Part shown: positions 24,391 through 34,744 of the stretch, piece by piece
How positions within the stretch are numbered: position 1 is the first letter of the stretch
Layout of the letters: each line of letters opens with the position of its first letter
Source of the DNA: Mediannikoviicoccus vaginalis
GTDB taxonomy: Bacteria > Bacillota > Clostridia > Tissierellales > Peptoniphilaceae
Length of the DNA: 64,000 nt
NCBI RefSeq assembly: GCF_928097925.1
Contig: NZ_CAKMRI010000001.1
Span: 1,240,001 to 1,304,000, forward strand
Direction: 5' to 3'
The notes under the pieces: generated by a model
What the model was told of the DNA's origin: nothing
The model's input: the letters and a program-made list of their open reading frames with translations, nothing else
Database searches by the model: none
Position numbers and translations under genes: made by a program

Positions 24391-26882
24391 ATCAAATACA
24401 GAAAAAACAACAGAAAAAATTAAATCAAGAAAAAAGAAATTTAAAAAAACAAAAAGAAGATTTAAAAAGCATTAGTATAAGTCAAAAAAAGATGAAAAAA
24501 GCAAATATTTCTAAAGAAAAAGGAAAGCCCAAAAAGAGGCTTTCCTTTTTTGGTGGGAAGAAGAAAAAGAGCGTTCAGGAAACAATCCCTTATTTAAGAA
24601 TGTTGAGAAATGGGATTTGCCAAGTTGAGAAGAACAAATTTAATAAAATGATACGTTTTTTAGATATTAACTACCAGCTTTCAACAGAAGAAGATAAGGA
24701 AAGTATATTTAATGAATTTTCAAGTTTTTTAAACTATTTTGATCCAAGTGTTGATATAGAACTTTCATATATTAATCGCATAGGAAAAAATGAAGAAGTA
24801 GAAAAAAACATCAATGTTCCGGATAGAAACGATTCATATAATGAAATACGAAAAGAGTACAGGGAAATGCTAAAAAATCAGAGTCAAAAAGGAAATAATG
24901 GACTTACTAAATATATGTATATCACCTTTAGCTTACAAGCACAAGATTTAAAAGAGGCAACTACAAGACTTGAAAGAATGGAAATGGATATATTAAATAA
25001 CTTTAAGCAGATGGGAGTAAAAGCTTATGTATTAAGTGGATATGAAAGGTTAAAGGTTATTCACGATATCTTAAATCCGAATAAGAATTTTGTTTTTTCC
25101 TTTGAAGACCTAAAATATAGTGGACTATCTACTAAGGATTATATAGTACCAGCATCATTTAACTTTTCATCTCACAATCAATTTAAAATTGGAGAATACT
25201 TTGGAGAAGTAAACTTTCTGCAAATTCTAGCACCTGAATTATCAGATAGATTATTATCAGAATTTTTAGGGGTTGAAGAAAATATGATTGTAACATTTCA
25301 TATAAATTCCATTGATCAAACAGAAGCTATAAAGATGATTAAAAGAAAAATAACGGACTTGGATAAAATGAAAATTGAAGAAAATAAGAAGGCTATAAGA
25401 TCAGGATATGATATTGATATTCTTCCAAGCGATTTAATTACCTATGGTAATGATGCTAAGAAACTATTGGTAGAACTTCAAAATCATAATGAGAGAATGT
25501 TTGTCATAACTATTTTGTTTACAAATATGGAAAAAAGTAGAAAGAAATTGAGTAATATAATCTTTCAACTAAATTCAATAGCAGGTAGGCATAATTGTGT
25601 ATTGAAAAATCTTAACTATAGACAGGAACAAGGACTAATTTCCTCCCTACCACTTGGAAAAAATGAAATCGAAATAAAAAGAGGACTTACAACTAGCTCT
25701 ACAGCAGTCTTTATTCCTTTTACAACAGAAGAGTTGTGCTTAGAAGGAGAGAGCTTATACTACGGCTTAAATGCTTTAAGTCGTAACATCATTATGACAG
25801 ATAGAAAGCTTTTAAAGAATCCAAACGGTTTAATACTTGGAACGCCTGGTAGTGGTAAATCTTTTTCGGCTAAAAGAGAAATTACCAATGCTTTTTTAAT
25901 CACACAAGATGACATCATTATATGTGATCCGGAAGGGGAGTATGGAAATTTAACTAAGGCACTAGGTGGAGAAGTTATAAAAATATCGCCAACAAGTAAG
26001 GATTATATAAACCCGTTGGATATAAATGTAGACTATGCCGATGAAGACAATCCCTTATCTTTAAAGTCTGATTTTATTCTTTCACTGTTTGAACTTGTAG
26101 TAGGAAAGGAAGGATTAAGTGCAGAAGAAACTTCAGTAATTGATAGATGTCTTCCAATATTATATAAGGATTACTTCGACAATCCAATTTCTGAAAATAT
26201 GCCAATTTTAGAAGATTTATATAATTTACTTTTAAAACAAGAAGAAAATGTAGGGAAAAAATTAGCTGTAGAAATGGAAATTTATGTCAAAGGCAGCCTC
26301 AATGTATTTAACCATAGGACTAATGTAGATACAGGAAATAGAATTCTTTGTTATGACATTAAGGAATTAGGAAAGCAACTTAGAAAAATAGGTATGTTAA
26401 TTGTTCAAGATCAAGTGTGGAATAGAGTAACTATTAATAGAAATAAGAAGGAAACCAGATATTACTGTGACGAATTCCATTTGCTTTTAAGAGAAGAACA
26501 AACAGCCTCATATTCCATAGAAATTTGGAAGAGATTTAGAAAATGGGGCGGGATTCCAACAGGATTAACACAAAATGTAAAGGACCTTTTAGCCAGTCCC
26601 GAAATAGAAAATATATTTGATAATACAGATTTTATCTTAATGCTTAATCAAGCTAGTGGTGATAGGGAAATTTTAGCTAACAAGTTAAATATATCTCTTT
26701 ATCAGTTATCTTACGTCACAAATTCCAATGAGGGAGAGGGATTACTATTCTACGGAAACACAATAGTACCTTTTGTAGATAGATTTCCTAAAGATACAAA
26801 ATTGTATAAGTTAATGACAACTAAACCAGAAGAATTAAAGGAAGGGATAGAAATTGATAGACATAGAGAAGTTAAAAACTAA
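24387..26882 (+). CDS. VirB4/TraE-type conjugation ATPase
   Basis: 831 residues. A basic N-terminus of about 60 residues is followed by the TraE/VirB4 domain. Walker [15 protein letters not shown] is near residue 485, [17 protein letters not shown] follows, and Walker B is [10 protein letters not shown]. It energises the mating channel. It overlaps PrgI by four bases, and the next gene starts inside its 3' end. Confidence 0.92.
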   Translation: MNQIQKKQQKKLNQEKRNLKKQKEDLKSISISQKKMKKANISKEKGKPKKRLSFFGGKKKKSVQETIPYLRMLRNGICQVEKNKFNKMIRFLDINYQLSTEEDKESIFNEFSSFLNYFDPSVDIELSYINRIGKNEEVEKNINVPDRNDSYNEIRKEYREMLKNQSQKGNNGLTKYMYITFSLQAQDLKEATTRLERMEMDILNNFKQMGVKAYVLSGYERLKVIHDILNPNKNFVFSFEDLKYSGLSTKDYIVPASFNFSSHNQFKIGEYFGEVNFLQILAPELSDRLLSEFLGVEENMIVTFHINSIDQTEAIKMIKRKITDLDKMKIEENKKAIRSGYDIDILPSDLITYGNDAKKLLVELQNHNERMFVITILFTNMEKSRKKLSNIIFQLNSIAGRHNCVLKNLNYRQEQGLISSLPLGKNEIEIKRGLTTSSTAVFIPFTTEELCLEGESLYYGLNALSRNIIMTDRKLLKNPNGLILGTPGSGKSFSAKREITNAFLITQDDIIICDPEGEYGNLTKALGGEVIKISPTSKDYINPLDINVDYADEDNPLSLKSDFILSLFELVVGKEGLSAEETSVIDRCLPILYKDYFDNPISENMPILEDLYNLLLKQEENVGKKLAVEMEIYVKGSLNVFNHRTNVDTGNRILCYDIKELGKQLRKIGMLIVQDQVWNRVTINRNKKETRYYCDEFHLLLREEQTASYSIEIWKRFRKWGGIPTGLTQNVKDLLASPEIENIFDNTDFILMLNQASGDREILANKLNISLYQLSYVTNSNEGEGLLFYGNTIVPFVDRFPKDTKLYKLMTTKPEELKEGIEIDRHREVKN

Positions 26883-27819
26883 TTATATTATTAATTTAGA
26901 TGCAATTTCTGCTCTAAAGGAATTTCCAGATAAAACATTTGATTGCTGTATTACATCTCCTCCATATTATGGACTTAGAGATTATAAAGCAGAAGGACAA
27001 ATTGGAAGAGAAGAAAGTCCAGAGGAATATTTAAATAAATTAATTGAAGTCTTTAGAGAAGTAAAAAGAGTATTAAAAAAAGAAGGAACACTTTGGGTAG
27101 TTATTGGAGATTCTTATGCAGGTACAAGAAGCAAAAAAGAATATAAAGATCCTAAAAACATAGAAGGAAGAAGTGGTCAAAAAGAGTCTATTACAGAAAA
27201 ACTCAGTGGCTACAAGGCAAAAGACTTAATGGGGATACCTTGGCAACTAGCTTTAAAATTAAGAGAGGATGGTTGGTATTTAAGAAGCGATATTATTTGG
27301 CATAAGGAAAATGCCATGCCTGAGTCTTGTAGGGATAGACCATCAAGGTCTTATGAACATATCTTCCTACTATCAAAAGCAAGAAAGTATTTCTATAACT
27401 TTGACGCTATGAAAGAACCAATAAAAGAAATAAGCAAGAAAAGATATATGAGGGCAAGAGGAAAAGATAATAAGTATTTACAAGAAGGCACAGGAGCTAA
27501 AAGACAGAGCATAAATGAAGCAAGAGAGTATGGAGAATATATAGGAGATAATGTCCCTAAGTTTAGAAACAATAGAGATATTTGGACTATTAACACCAGT
27601 GCGTTTAAAGGAAAACACTATGCGGTATTTCCACCAAAACTGGTAGAACTTTGTATAAAAGCAGGATGTCCTAAAAAAGGCTTAATTCTTGATCCCTTTA
27701 TGGGTTCAGGAACTGTTGGAATGGTAGCTATTAGGATGGACAGAGAATATATTGGAATTGACATAAACAAAGACTACTGTCAAATAGCTAAAGAAAGGAT
27801 AGAGAAAAATATGAAATAG
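26854..27819 (+). CDS. Site-specific DNA methyltransferase (amino-methylating, beta-type order)
   Basis: 321 residues. Catalytic motif [15 protein letters not shown] is at residues 29-43, and the SAM motif [12 protein letters not shown] is near 278. Motif IV (SPPY) before motif I is the order of the beta class that methylates exocyclic amino groups (N4-cytosine or N6-adenine). The start is TTG at 26854 inside the VirB4 end, with GAAGGGA upstream. No restriction enzyme gene is adjacent, so it probably protects transferred element DNA or regulates it. Orphan methylases at this position are common in Tn1549-type ICEs. Confidence 0.88.
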   Translation: MIDIEKLKTNYIINLDAISALKEFPDKTFDCCITSPPYYGLRDYKAEGQIGREESPEEYLNKLIEVFREVKRVLKKEGTLWVVIGDSYAGTRSKKEYKDPKNIEGRSGQKESITEKLSGYKAKDLMGIPWQLALKLREDGWYLRSDIIWHKENAMPESCRDRPSRSYEHIFLLSKARKYFYNFDAMKEPIKEISKKRYMRARGKDNKYLQEGTGAKRQSINEAREYGEYIGDNVPKFRNNRDIWTINTSAFKGKHYAVFPPKLVELCIKAGCPKKGLILDPFMGSGTVGMVAIRMDREYIGIDINKDYCQIAKERIEKNMK

Positions 27820-27828
27820 GAGGTATAT

Positions 27829-30795
27829 ATGAAAAAGAAAGGGAAAGTAAACCCAAGAGATGTACCAAAGACCAAACTTATATCAGAAAAGAAAGAAGAA
27901 AGCAATGAAAAATTCAGTAGTACAGAGAGAAAATCAGATTTTTCAAAAAAAGAAATTAATAAAGTAAAAAGCAGGAATAACATAGACAATAATGATGAAA
28001 ACTCTAAATATTATTCATCTCATTTGCAAGAAAATAGTCAGGATTTACTCAACGAAAAAGATAAGTCAAATAGAGGAAGAAGACAAAGAAAAAACCATGA
28101 GGAAAAATTTGCAGAAGCCTCCTATCATAATGAATATCAGCCAGAATATTCGCAACAGCAGCATAGAAAAATGGAAGAAAATGAGGAAAGTAGATATGGT
28201 GAATATTACGGGCAAGAAACAGAATACAGGCTAAGTAACTTTAAAGAAGATTTTAATGATAGACCAAATTCAACTAGCTCTAATTTAAAAAGTAGCACTT
28301 CTCCCCAAAAAAATTACAAGGGGAATAGTAATTTAAAATGGAAGAAAAACGTTGAGAGTGAAAGTTTTAATGGAGTGCAAGAGAAAAAAATAAGGAGATT
28401 TAGAAAAGAAGAAGATAAGGATTTTAATATAGAGGTAAGTTCAACATATGATCCCTTATCGCAGGACTCAGATAATGATGGTGTCATAGATCGCTATGAC
28501 ATGAACTTTAGTGATAGCAATGTATCATATAGGGACACAAGAGATGACTATAAGTATTTACCATCTTCTGATGTGCAAAGAAAAAATTGGGATGGTTATT
28601 CTATTCTTGGTGAGAAAGGGAAAGAAAGCTTTCAAAAAAACACCTTTAAAAAACTTTATCAATCTCAAAGTCAGTTTAAGGATAAAGGGGAAAAAGTAGA
28701 ATTAAAATCTTTAAATGGGAAGTTTAGAAGAAAATATCTATCATATAAGGCAAATGAAGAAGATAAAAAAATAATTCAAGACCTGAATACTAATAAAAAA
28801 CAAAATAGCAAATATTTCAAAGGCAAAGTTAGAAATTTAGAAGAAAAAGATATGCTAATGGGTAAGGTTTCTAGTGGGAAATTTAGACAGGATAGCCTAT
28901 CTGAAGGATTCAAAAGTGAATCTGAAAAAAATAAAGATAAATATAATATAAATAAAAAGAATCAAGAAAAAATAGGCACGAAAAAAGAAATCTTCAAACA
29001 GGAAAAAAACGTAATAAAAAATGAGAATCTTGAAGTAGATGAACTTGATTTAAATCATAGTGGAATTTCTAATAAAAACAAGGGAAAGAAAAGACAAATA
29101 AAAGACGCTTTTGATAATACTATAAAGAAAAGCAACTTTGATCCAAAGAAAGAATACACCAGGACAAAAAAAGAAGTACAGGATTCTAAAAATGTATCTG
29201 AAGAAAATAAGGTAGATACAAAAAATAAAACTAAATTCCATTCTAAAAAAGATAACAAAAGTGAAAAAGATAAGTTTTATAAAAAGGAAGATAAAATATC
29301 AAAACTATATGAGAAAAAGAATAAAAAAGAAAAAGAGTTAATTAAGTATAAGAAAAAGTCAAAAAAAGCGGGTTTAGAAAAACCTATTACTTTTGCGAGT
29401 GCTATGACGGCAAACTATCTATATAGTGGGAAAGATGATAATGCAGGTGTTAACGCTGCTTATAAGCTTAGTAGAACTACCGAAGTTGTAGGTAGAGAAA
29501 TTAGCCATTTTAGAAGAAAAAAACCTTTAAAAACTCAAAGAAAAATAAAATCTTTAGAAGGAAAAATTTATAAGAAAGAAAGTAAACTTCTATTTCAAAG
29601 AAATTTTGAAGAATTGAAGAAGACTAAAGCTTATCAAAACTCTAATAAACTGAATCGATTTTTTATGAAAAAGAAGTTTCAGAGAGATTTTAGGAAGAAA
29701 CACGGGGAAGGTTTAGTAAATAGAGTAAAGAAATCTTTCGCTAATATTGGAAAGAAAACATTGGAAGCTTTAAAAAACAAAGGATATAAGCAAATTTTAA
29801 TTGCCCTTTGTATTTTAGGACTTTTTTTTATGCTATTTCAAGGAATTAGCAATGTTGGCAGTCTTACTTCAGGATTAACAAGTAATGTTATAGCTACAAG
29901 CTATCTATCAAAAGAAGAAGTTTTAATGGATATTAATAATGAATTTACAAGTTATGAATATGCATTACAAGATGAAATAGATAGTATTAAAGAAAATTAT
30001 CCAAATTATGATGAATATCATATAAAAGGAGATTCTGTTGGTCATGATCTACACGAGCTTTTTAGCTATTTAACAGCAAGATATGGAGAGATTAAGTCAG
30101 CTGAAGAGATACAAAAGGAATTAAAAAAACTATTTAATCAAATGTATGAGAAAAAATATACTTCAAAGTCTATTACAAAATATGACAGTGAAGGAAATCC
30201 ATATACCTATAGAATTCTAACCTTAACTATAAAAAAGAAAAGCATTGATGAAATAGCAAGAGAAGAATTTGCAAACTATGAAACAAATATGGCTCATTAT
30301 TTAGCTTTACTTGATAGTCAGGGAAATATGAGTGGATATTTTGGATCAAGCTATGGGAACTTGGGAGAGATTATAGACAATCCAAACTTTGGAAATCCCG
30401 GTCTTGCTTTTGATTCTGAAACTGCCAAAGCCTTATTTAATGAAGCAGAAAAACACATAGGCAAAAGATATGTGTTTGGAGCAAGCGGACCTAGTAATTT
30501 TGACTGTTCAGGATTTGTATGTTGGTCTTATACAAAGTCTGGTGTAAAAAGAATGCCAAGGACAACAGCTTGGCAAATTTATAAAAATTATTGTAATCCA
30601 ATATCTCCAAGCGAGGCAAAACCTGGGGATATTATTTTCTTTAAAGGCACATATAATTCCGGTACGCCAATTTCTCACGTAGGGATATATGCCGGAAATG
30701 GAATGATGCTCCATGCAGGAGATCCTATCCAATATACCAGTATAAACTCAAGATATTGGAAAAATCACTTTTATTCCTTTGGTAGACCAAAATAA
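27829..30795 (+). CDS. Membrane-anchored NlpC/P60 cell-wall hydrolase of the mating apparatus (CD1108-like)
   Basis: 988 residues. About 640 N-terminal residues are extremely hydrophilic (Lys/Glu/Asn/Ser) and probably disordered and cytoplasmic. They contain DPLSQDSDNDGVIDRYD near residue 207. One helix follows (ILIALCILGLFFMLFQGI, about 655-672), then an extracellular part ending in an NlpC/P60 domain (864-988). This has Cys in NFDCSGFVCW (about 892) and His in SHVGIYAGNG (about 949). The enzyme should open peptidoglycan locally for the mating channel. Strong AGGAGG SD. Confidence 0.88.
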   Translation: MKKKGKVNPRDVPKTKLISEKKEESNEKFSSTERKSDFSKKEINKVKSRNNIDNNDENSKYYSSHLQENSQDLLNEKDKSNRGRRQRKNHEEKFAEASYHNEYQPEYSQQQHRKMEENEESRYGEYYGQETEYRLSNFKEDFNDRPNSTSSNLKSSTSPQKNYKGNSNLKWKKNVESESFNGVQEKKIRRFRKEEDKDFNIEVSSTYDPLSQDSDNDGVIDRYDMNFSDSNVSYRDTRDDYKYLPSSDVQRKNWDGYSILGEKGKESFQKNTFKKLYQSQSQFKDKGEKVELKSLNGKFRRKYLSYKANEEDKKIIQDLNTNKKQNSKYFKGKVRNLEEKDMLMGKVSSGKFRQDSLSEGFKSESEKNKDKYNINKKNQEKIGTKKEIFKQEKNVIKNENLEVDELDLNHSGISNKNKGKKRQIKDAFDNTIKKSNFDPKKEYTRTKKEVQDSKNVSEENKVDTKNKTKFHSKKDNKSEKDKFYKKEDKISKLYEKKNKKEKELIKYKKKSKKAGLEKPITFASAMTANYLYSGKDDNAGVNAAYKLSRTTEVVGREISHFRRKKPLKTQRKIKSLEGKIYKKESKLLFQRNFEELKKTKAYQNSNKLNRFFMKKKFQRDFRKKHGEGLVNRVKKSFANIGKKTLEALKNKGYKQILIALCILGLFFMLFQGISNVGSLTSGLTSNVIATSYLSKEEVLMDINNEFTSYEYALQDEIDSIKENYPNYDEYHIKGDSVGHDLHELFSYLTARYGEIKSAEEIQKELKKLFNQMYEKKYTSKSITKYDSEGNPYTYRILTLTIKKKSIDEIAREEFANYETNMAHYLALLDSQGNMSGYFGSSYGNLGEIIDNPNFGNPGLAFDSETAKALFNEAEKHIGKRYVFGASGPSNFDCSGFVCWSYTKSGVKRMPRTTAWQIYKNYCNPISPSEAKPGDIIFFKGTYNSGTPISHVGIYAGNGMMLHAGDPIQYTSINSRYWKNHFYSFGRPK

Positions 30796-30815
30796 GGGGG
30801 AAGGAGTAAAAATCT

Positions 30816-31073
30816 ATGAATAAAAAATTAATCAGAAACATAGAAAAACAGAAGAATTTAAGAAAGAAAAAAGAAGAAATTGAAATAGAACTTCAGTTAT
30901 TAGTAGAGGAACAAGAAGAAATAGAAAATTTAGAGGTCATCAAGGAATTTCGAAGTCGAAAAATATCTCTTGATGAATTTTTATTTATTGTTAGAAAAAA
31001 TAAGGAAGAAGAAAATAGAGAAAGACAAGAACTTAAAAGAGAAGATACAAATGAAAGTGAGGAAAATTTATGA
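30816..31073 (+). CDS. DUF4315-family protein
   Basis: 85 residues, almost entirely charged helix: IRNIEKQKNLRKKKEEIEIELQ (first part) and FRSRKISLDEFLFIVRKNKEE. This matches DUF4315 small coiled-coil proteins found between the NlpC/P60 and CD1107/DUF4366 genes of clostridial ICEs. Function unknown. SD GAAGGAG. It ends in an ATGA overlap with the surface-protein gene. Confidence 0.8.
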   Translation: MNKKLIRNIEKQKNLRKKKEEIEIELQLLVEEQEEIENLEVIKEFRSRKISLDEFLFIVRKNKEEENRERQELKREDTNESEENL

Positions 31074-33424
31074 AAAAAATAACCAGTGGAATTTTAGCTG
31101 TGATAATGCTACTTGTAAGTTTAGTGAATATATTGGCTGTAAGTCCTGTATATGCAAGTACAGATTATAAGGTAGAGTGGACGGAAGATGATTTTATGTA
31201 TTCCTCTGAGGGAAATATAATTGCCTTTAGTGATAAGGGCTTAGAAAAGAAAGAAAAGACAAATATTCTAGTATTTCCTGAAGGAACGGAATCTATAAAT
31301 GGAAATTATTCTTTAAGTCATTCAAATGATGAACTTAGATATAAAAGAGAATTTGGACGTGGTAAACATTGGGATAAAGTAATTATTCCTGATTCTGTTA
31401 AGCATTTAGGTTATGCTGCCTTTTACGAAGCAAGTATAAATGAAGTAAAACTATCAAATAGTCTAACTTATCTTGGTGGTTTAGCATTTTTCAATTGTGG
31501 ACTTAGAAAAGTGACTTTACCTGATACTTTGGTAAATATTGAACATAATGCTTTTGAAAGAAATAACCTCCAAGAATTAACTATACCTAAGTCTGTGAAG
31601 ACAATTGAACAATATGCTTTTTCAAGAAATAAATTGCACACTGTAAAAGTATTAGGCAATCCAAATATTAACAGTAAGGGAGTATTCCATAATCAAGAAG
31701 TTGAATATAGACCAAAACAGAATCCATTTTACGAAAATCATTTTGGTTTCAATGGAAATCAAGGATTTAAATCTATTCCTAATGGATTAAAATATGAAAA
31801 TGGAGAGTTTGTCTTTGATAAGAATGTAGATAGTGTAGAACTTGAATTTGATTATAACAATGATATGTATCAAGGGAAGATGACTATATACAATCCGAAT
31901 AAATATTCCATTGATACTCAAACAGATTTAACAGGGCAAGATATTGATGAAAAGGACAATAAGATTGATGATTTAACTAAAACCATTAAGGACTTAGAAA
32001 ATCAGATCAAAGACTTAAATGATAAGAAACAAGAAGATCAATCAAAGATAGATGAGTTAAAGGAAAAGTTAGAATCTTGCAAAGATAATGGAGAGAAACT
32101 AAAACAAGAAAAAGCTAGGCTAGAAGAAGAAATTAGAGATAAAGACAATAAGATTGCTCAATTGAATAAAGAAATTGAGGATCTTAAAAATTCTAACAAT
32201 GATGAACTAATAGCAGAAATTACTCAGCTTAAAGATGAACTAAAAAGATTACAAGATGAAAATGCAAAACTAAAAGAAGATTATTCATCTACAAAATGGG
32301 AGTTAGAAGCTGAGAAAGAAAAGACCGATAAAAACGAAAATAAAATCAAAGAAATGCAAGAAAAGCTCGAGTCTTTAGAAGGAGAACTAGCAAAGAAGAC
32401 TAAAGAAATTGAGGATAAAGATAATAAAATTAAGGACTTAGAAAAAGCTCTTGATGAAAAAGATACTAAGATAAAAGACCTCGAGTCTAAAAAGAAAGAA
32501 ACAGAAAATTCTAAGTCAGAATGTTGTAAGAAAATTGAAGAGCTTCAAAAGGCTATTGATAGTTTAAAAGAATCTTCTGAAAATACAAAAAAAGAATTAG
32601 AAGAGAAGATTAAAGGGTTAGAAGAAAAACAAAAAGCTTCTGAAGAAGAAATTAAAAAGCTAAAAGAAGAGTTAGATAAGAAAATTGAAGAAGCAAAGAA
32701 GTTAATCGAGGAAGCAAATAAAAAAGCAAAAGAAGAACTTGAGAAACAAGCTAAAGATGAAAAAGACAAAAATTTAAACCAAGACTTATCCAAGAAATTA
32801 GATGAAATTCTAAAACTCCAAAAAGAAAATAAAGAGAAGAAAGAAGACAAGAAATCTCAAGATAAAAAGTTGGACGAACTTTTGAAAGCTGATGACAAGA
32901 ATATCCTAAATCAATTTGATCTTAACAAAATGAAAGAGCAAGAAAACCAACAAGGCAAAAAACAAGTTAAAGATGAAAAAGAATTTGCAGTTTTCCAAGT
33001 AGACAAAAACTTTTATAACATTATAAAAGATGGAAAGAAAACTACTGTGTATATGGATGTAAAAGCATATATTAAGGATAATCGCATTATGCTACCTGTT
33101 AGATATGCAGCTTATACTCTTGGGTTTAATGTAGAATATGATGATAGTAAGAGAGAGGCTATCTTTTCAAATAAAGAAAATACAGCCTTACCTAAAAAAA
33201 CTCTAAGATTAAATATAGATACTGGTGTTATGAAAGATAGTCAAGGAAACATTTATCATTCTGACACTAAACCTGTAATTATAAATGGAAGAATTCACGC
33301 ATCTATTTCCAATATAGCTAAAGCTTTTAATGCAAGCTGTGGGGATATAAGAGATGAAAAAGATCAAAGTATAGAATGGGATAATAGCAGAAAGGCAGTT
33401 TATGTCTTCAAGAATATAAAGTAA
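31070..33424 (+). CDS. Large secreted surface protein: BspA-type LRR, long coiled coil, copper-amine-oxidase-N-like domain
   Basis: 784 residues. The signal peptide (ILAVIMLLVSLVNILAVSPV region, cut near VYA) is followed by a leucine-rich block of BspA/TpLRR type at about 90-205 (VKHLGYAAFYEASINEVKL, then FERNNLQELTIPKSVKTIE). A long Lys/Glu coiled coil of heptads spans about 285-610. The C-terminal domain (640-784) resembles Copper_amine_oxidN repeats: IKDNRIMLPVRYAAYTLGF and PVIINGRIHASISNIAKAF. No LPXTG sorting motif. It is translationally coupled to DUF4315 and sits within the transfer operon, so a mating-pair adhesin role is inferred. Confidence 0.8.
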   Translation: MKKITSGILAVIMLLVSLVNILAVSPVYASTDYKVEWTEDDFMYSSEGNIIAFSDKGLEKKEKTNILVFPEGTESINGNYSLSHSNDELRYKREFGRGKHWDKVIIPDSVKHLGYAAFYEASINEVKLSNSLTYLGGLAFFNCGLRKVTLPDTLVNIEHNAFERNNLQELTIPKSVKTIEQYAFSRNKLHTVKVLGNPNINSKGVFHNQEVEYRPKQNPFYENHFGFNGNQGFKSIPNGLKYENGEFVFDKNVDSVELEFDYNNDMYQGKMTIYNPNKYSIDTQTDLTGQDIDEKDNKIDDLTKTIKDLENQIKDLNDKKQEDQSKIDELKEKLESCKDNGEKLKQEKARLEEEIRDKDNKIAQLNKEIEDLKNSNNDELIAEITQLKDELKRLQDENAKLKEDYSSTKWELEAEKEKTDKNENKIKEMQEKLESLEGELAKKTKEIEDKDNKIKDLEKALDEKDTKIKDLESKKKETENSKSECCKKIEELQKAIDSLKESSENTKKELEEKIKGLEEKQKASEEEIKKLKEELDKKIEEAKKLIEEANKKAKEELEKQAKDEKDKNLNQDLSKKLDEILKLQKENKEKKEDKKSQDKKLDELLKADDKNILNQFDLNKMKEQENQQGKKQVKDEKEFAVFQVDKNFYNIIKDGKKTTVYMDVKAYIKDNRIMLPVRYAAYTLGFNVEYDDSKREAIFSNKENTALPKKTLRLNIDTGVMKDSQGNIYHSDTKPVIINGRIHASISNIAKAFNASCGDIRDEKDQSIEWDNSRKAVYVFKNIK

Positions 33425-33439
33425 GAAAAGGAGAGAATT

Positions 33440-34318
33440 ATGAAGAAAAAAAGATTAGGGGTAGCCTTAGTGCTACTCCTTTTACTATTCAGTATGCCAA
33501 GCATATCCATAGCTAAGAGCAATGAAAATGAAATAAAAAATCAGTCAAATGATATTTATTTGCCAGAAAAAAGTAAAGAATTAGAAAGCTTATTTGATGA
33601 AGATGTATATGAACCATCTAATGAGAGTCAAAAAATTCCTTATCAGGAAGTGCCGAAAATACAAGAAAATAACATAAAAAATGAGCAAGTAGATAAAAAA
33701 GAAAAGCCATCTAAACTTGTTAAAGGTGGCAATACTAAAGCAATTAATCCATTAGCTACAAAAGAAAATAAGGCAAGAGGAACAGTTATAGAAAATGTAG
33801 ATAAAAATGGACAGGATATTACACCGAAAGTAGAAGATCAAACATCAAGAGATGAAAAAAAGGAAAATCCAATAGATGTTAGACAATTTTTAACCTTTCA
33901 AACAAAGAGTGGAAAAACTATGCACCTCATTGTAGATCATTCGGAAAATCAAGAAAATGTACAATTACTAACAGAAGTTGGAGAACAAGATCTACTAAAT
34001 ATGATTGAAGGAGAAAGTGAAGTAAAGCCAAAAGAAGAAGTAGTGAAAAAAGAAGAACCGGTGGAGGAAAAACCGAAGAAAGAGGAGAAAGAAGAAAAGA
34101 AATCAGGAGTAGGACTTTATTTATTTATGGGTTTAATTATTGTTGGTGTAATGGGTGCAGGATATTACTTCAAAATCTATAAAAAAAATGAAGAAGAAAG
34201 TTTTGAAGAGGAGCAAGATTATAATGAATTAGAAGATGATTATGAATCTGAAGGGGAGGATTATGATCTTGAAGATAAGGAAGATACAGAAATTATTCCA
34301 GATGAAGATGAATTTTAA
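33440..34318 (+). CDS. CD1107/DUF4366-family mobile-element protein
   Basis: 292 residues. A signal peptide (LGVALVLLLLLFSMPSISIA) is followed by a low-complexity region. The core DUF4366 domain has RQFLTFQTKSGKTMHLIVDH and NVQLLTEVGEQDLLNMIE at about 150-195. A Lys/Glu-Pro linker, one transmembrane helix (YLFMGLIIVGVMGAGYYF, about 228-245) and an acidic cytoplasmic tail complete it. This family is a standard transfer-module protein of Tn1549/CTn ICEs, function unknown. AAAGGAGAG SD. Confidence 0.87.
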   Translation: MKKKRLGVALVLLLLLFSMPSISIAKSNENEIKNQSNDIYLPEKSKELESLFDEDVYEPSNESQKIPYQEVPKIQENNIKNEQVDKKEKPSKLVKGGNTKAINPLATKENKARGTVIENVDKNGQDITPKVEDQTSRDEKKENPIDVRQFLTFQTKSGKTMHLIVDHSENQENVQLLTEVGEQDLLNMIEGESEVKPKEEVVKKEEPVEEKPKKEEKEEKKSGVGLYLFMGLIIVGVMGAGYYFKIYKKNEEESFEEEQDYNELEDDYESEGEDYDLEDKEDTEIIPDEDEF

Positions 34319-34734
34319 TCTTCTCAATGATTTAAGCAGTAGATTAAGGACAACAATAAAATTAATTATCGTGTAAATTTATAAACATACGATAGAAAAG
34401 GACAATTAGAATTCTGGAACTTTAATAAAAAACGATGAACAAAACGACAGCACAAACTTAATATATAAGGGAAGCTAAGTTGAAATGATTGATTGTATAA
34501 TTAAGAATTTGATATAGATAAAATCATAAGTTTAATGAGAATGCTAAAAACGGATCAAGCTTTTTTATACAGATGGAATTCTTATTCGAAGAAAAATCTT
34601 TATGCTAGAGACATAAAGTTTGAAGATGTAATAGATAATGGAATAAATATTATAGAAAAAATAAAAAATCAGTAGAGCTATAAAAAGATGAGGGATTGAA
34701 AATTTAATCTCTCATTTTTTTATTAAAAAATTAA
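34319..34734 (+). other. Gene-poor stretch with a 46-codon ORF and an intrinsic terminator
   Basis: The first 215 bases hold broken reading frames without recognisable motifs. An ORF at 34535-34675 (MRMLKTDQAFLYRWNSYSKK...) is open for about 60 codons, has no SD and may be a gene remnant. ATGAGGGATT (34688-34697) pairs with AATCTCTCAT (34706-34715) before a T tract, ending transcription just before the topoisomerase SD. Confidence 0.5.
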
Positions 34735-34744
34735 AGGAGGAAAA

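Noticed and set aside
32545-32850. Antisense ORFs over the coiled-coil gene and similar ORFs elsewhere
   Set aside because: Ser/Phe/Leu-rich mirror images of Lys/Glu-rich coding sequence with no SD; strand shadows.
31930-32900. Apparent tandem repeats rich in AAAGAAGA-type sequence
   Set aside because: They are codons of the Lys/Glu coiled coil of the surface protein, irregular in length and in frame with it, not a DNA repeat array.
34535-34675. 46-codon ORF between the DUF4366 gene and topB, considered as a real gene
   Set aside because: No SD, and the region around it is full of stops; listed only as part of a gene-poor stretch.
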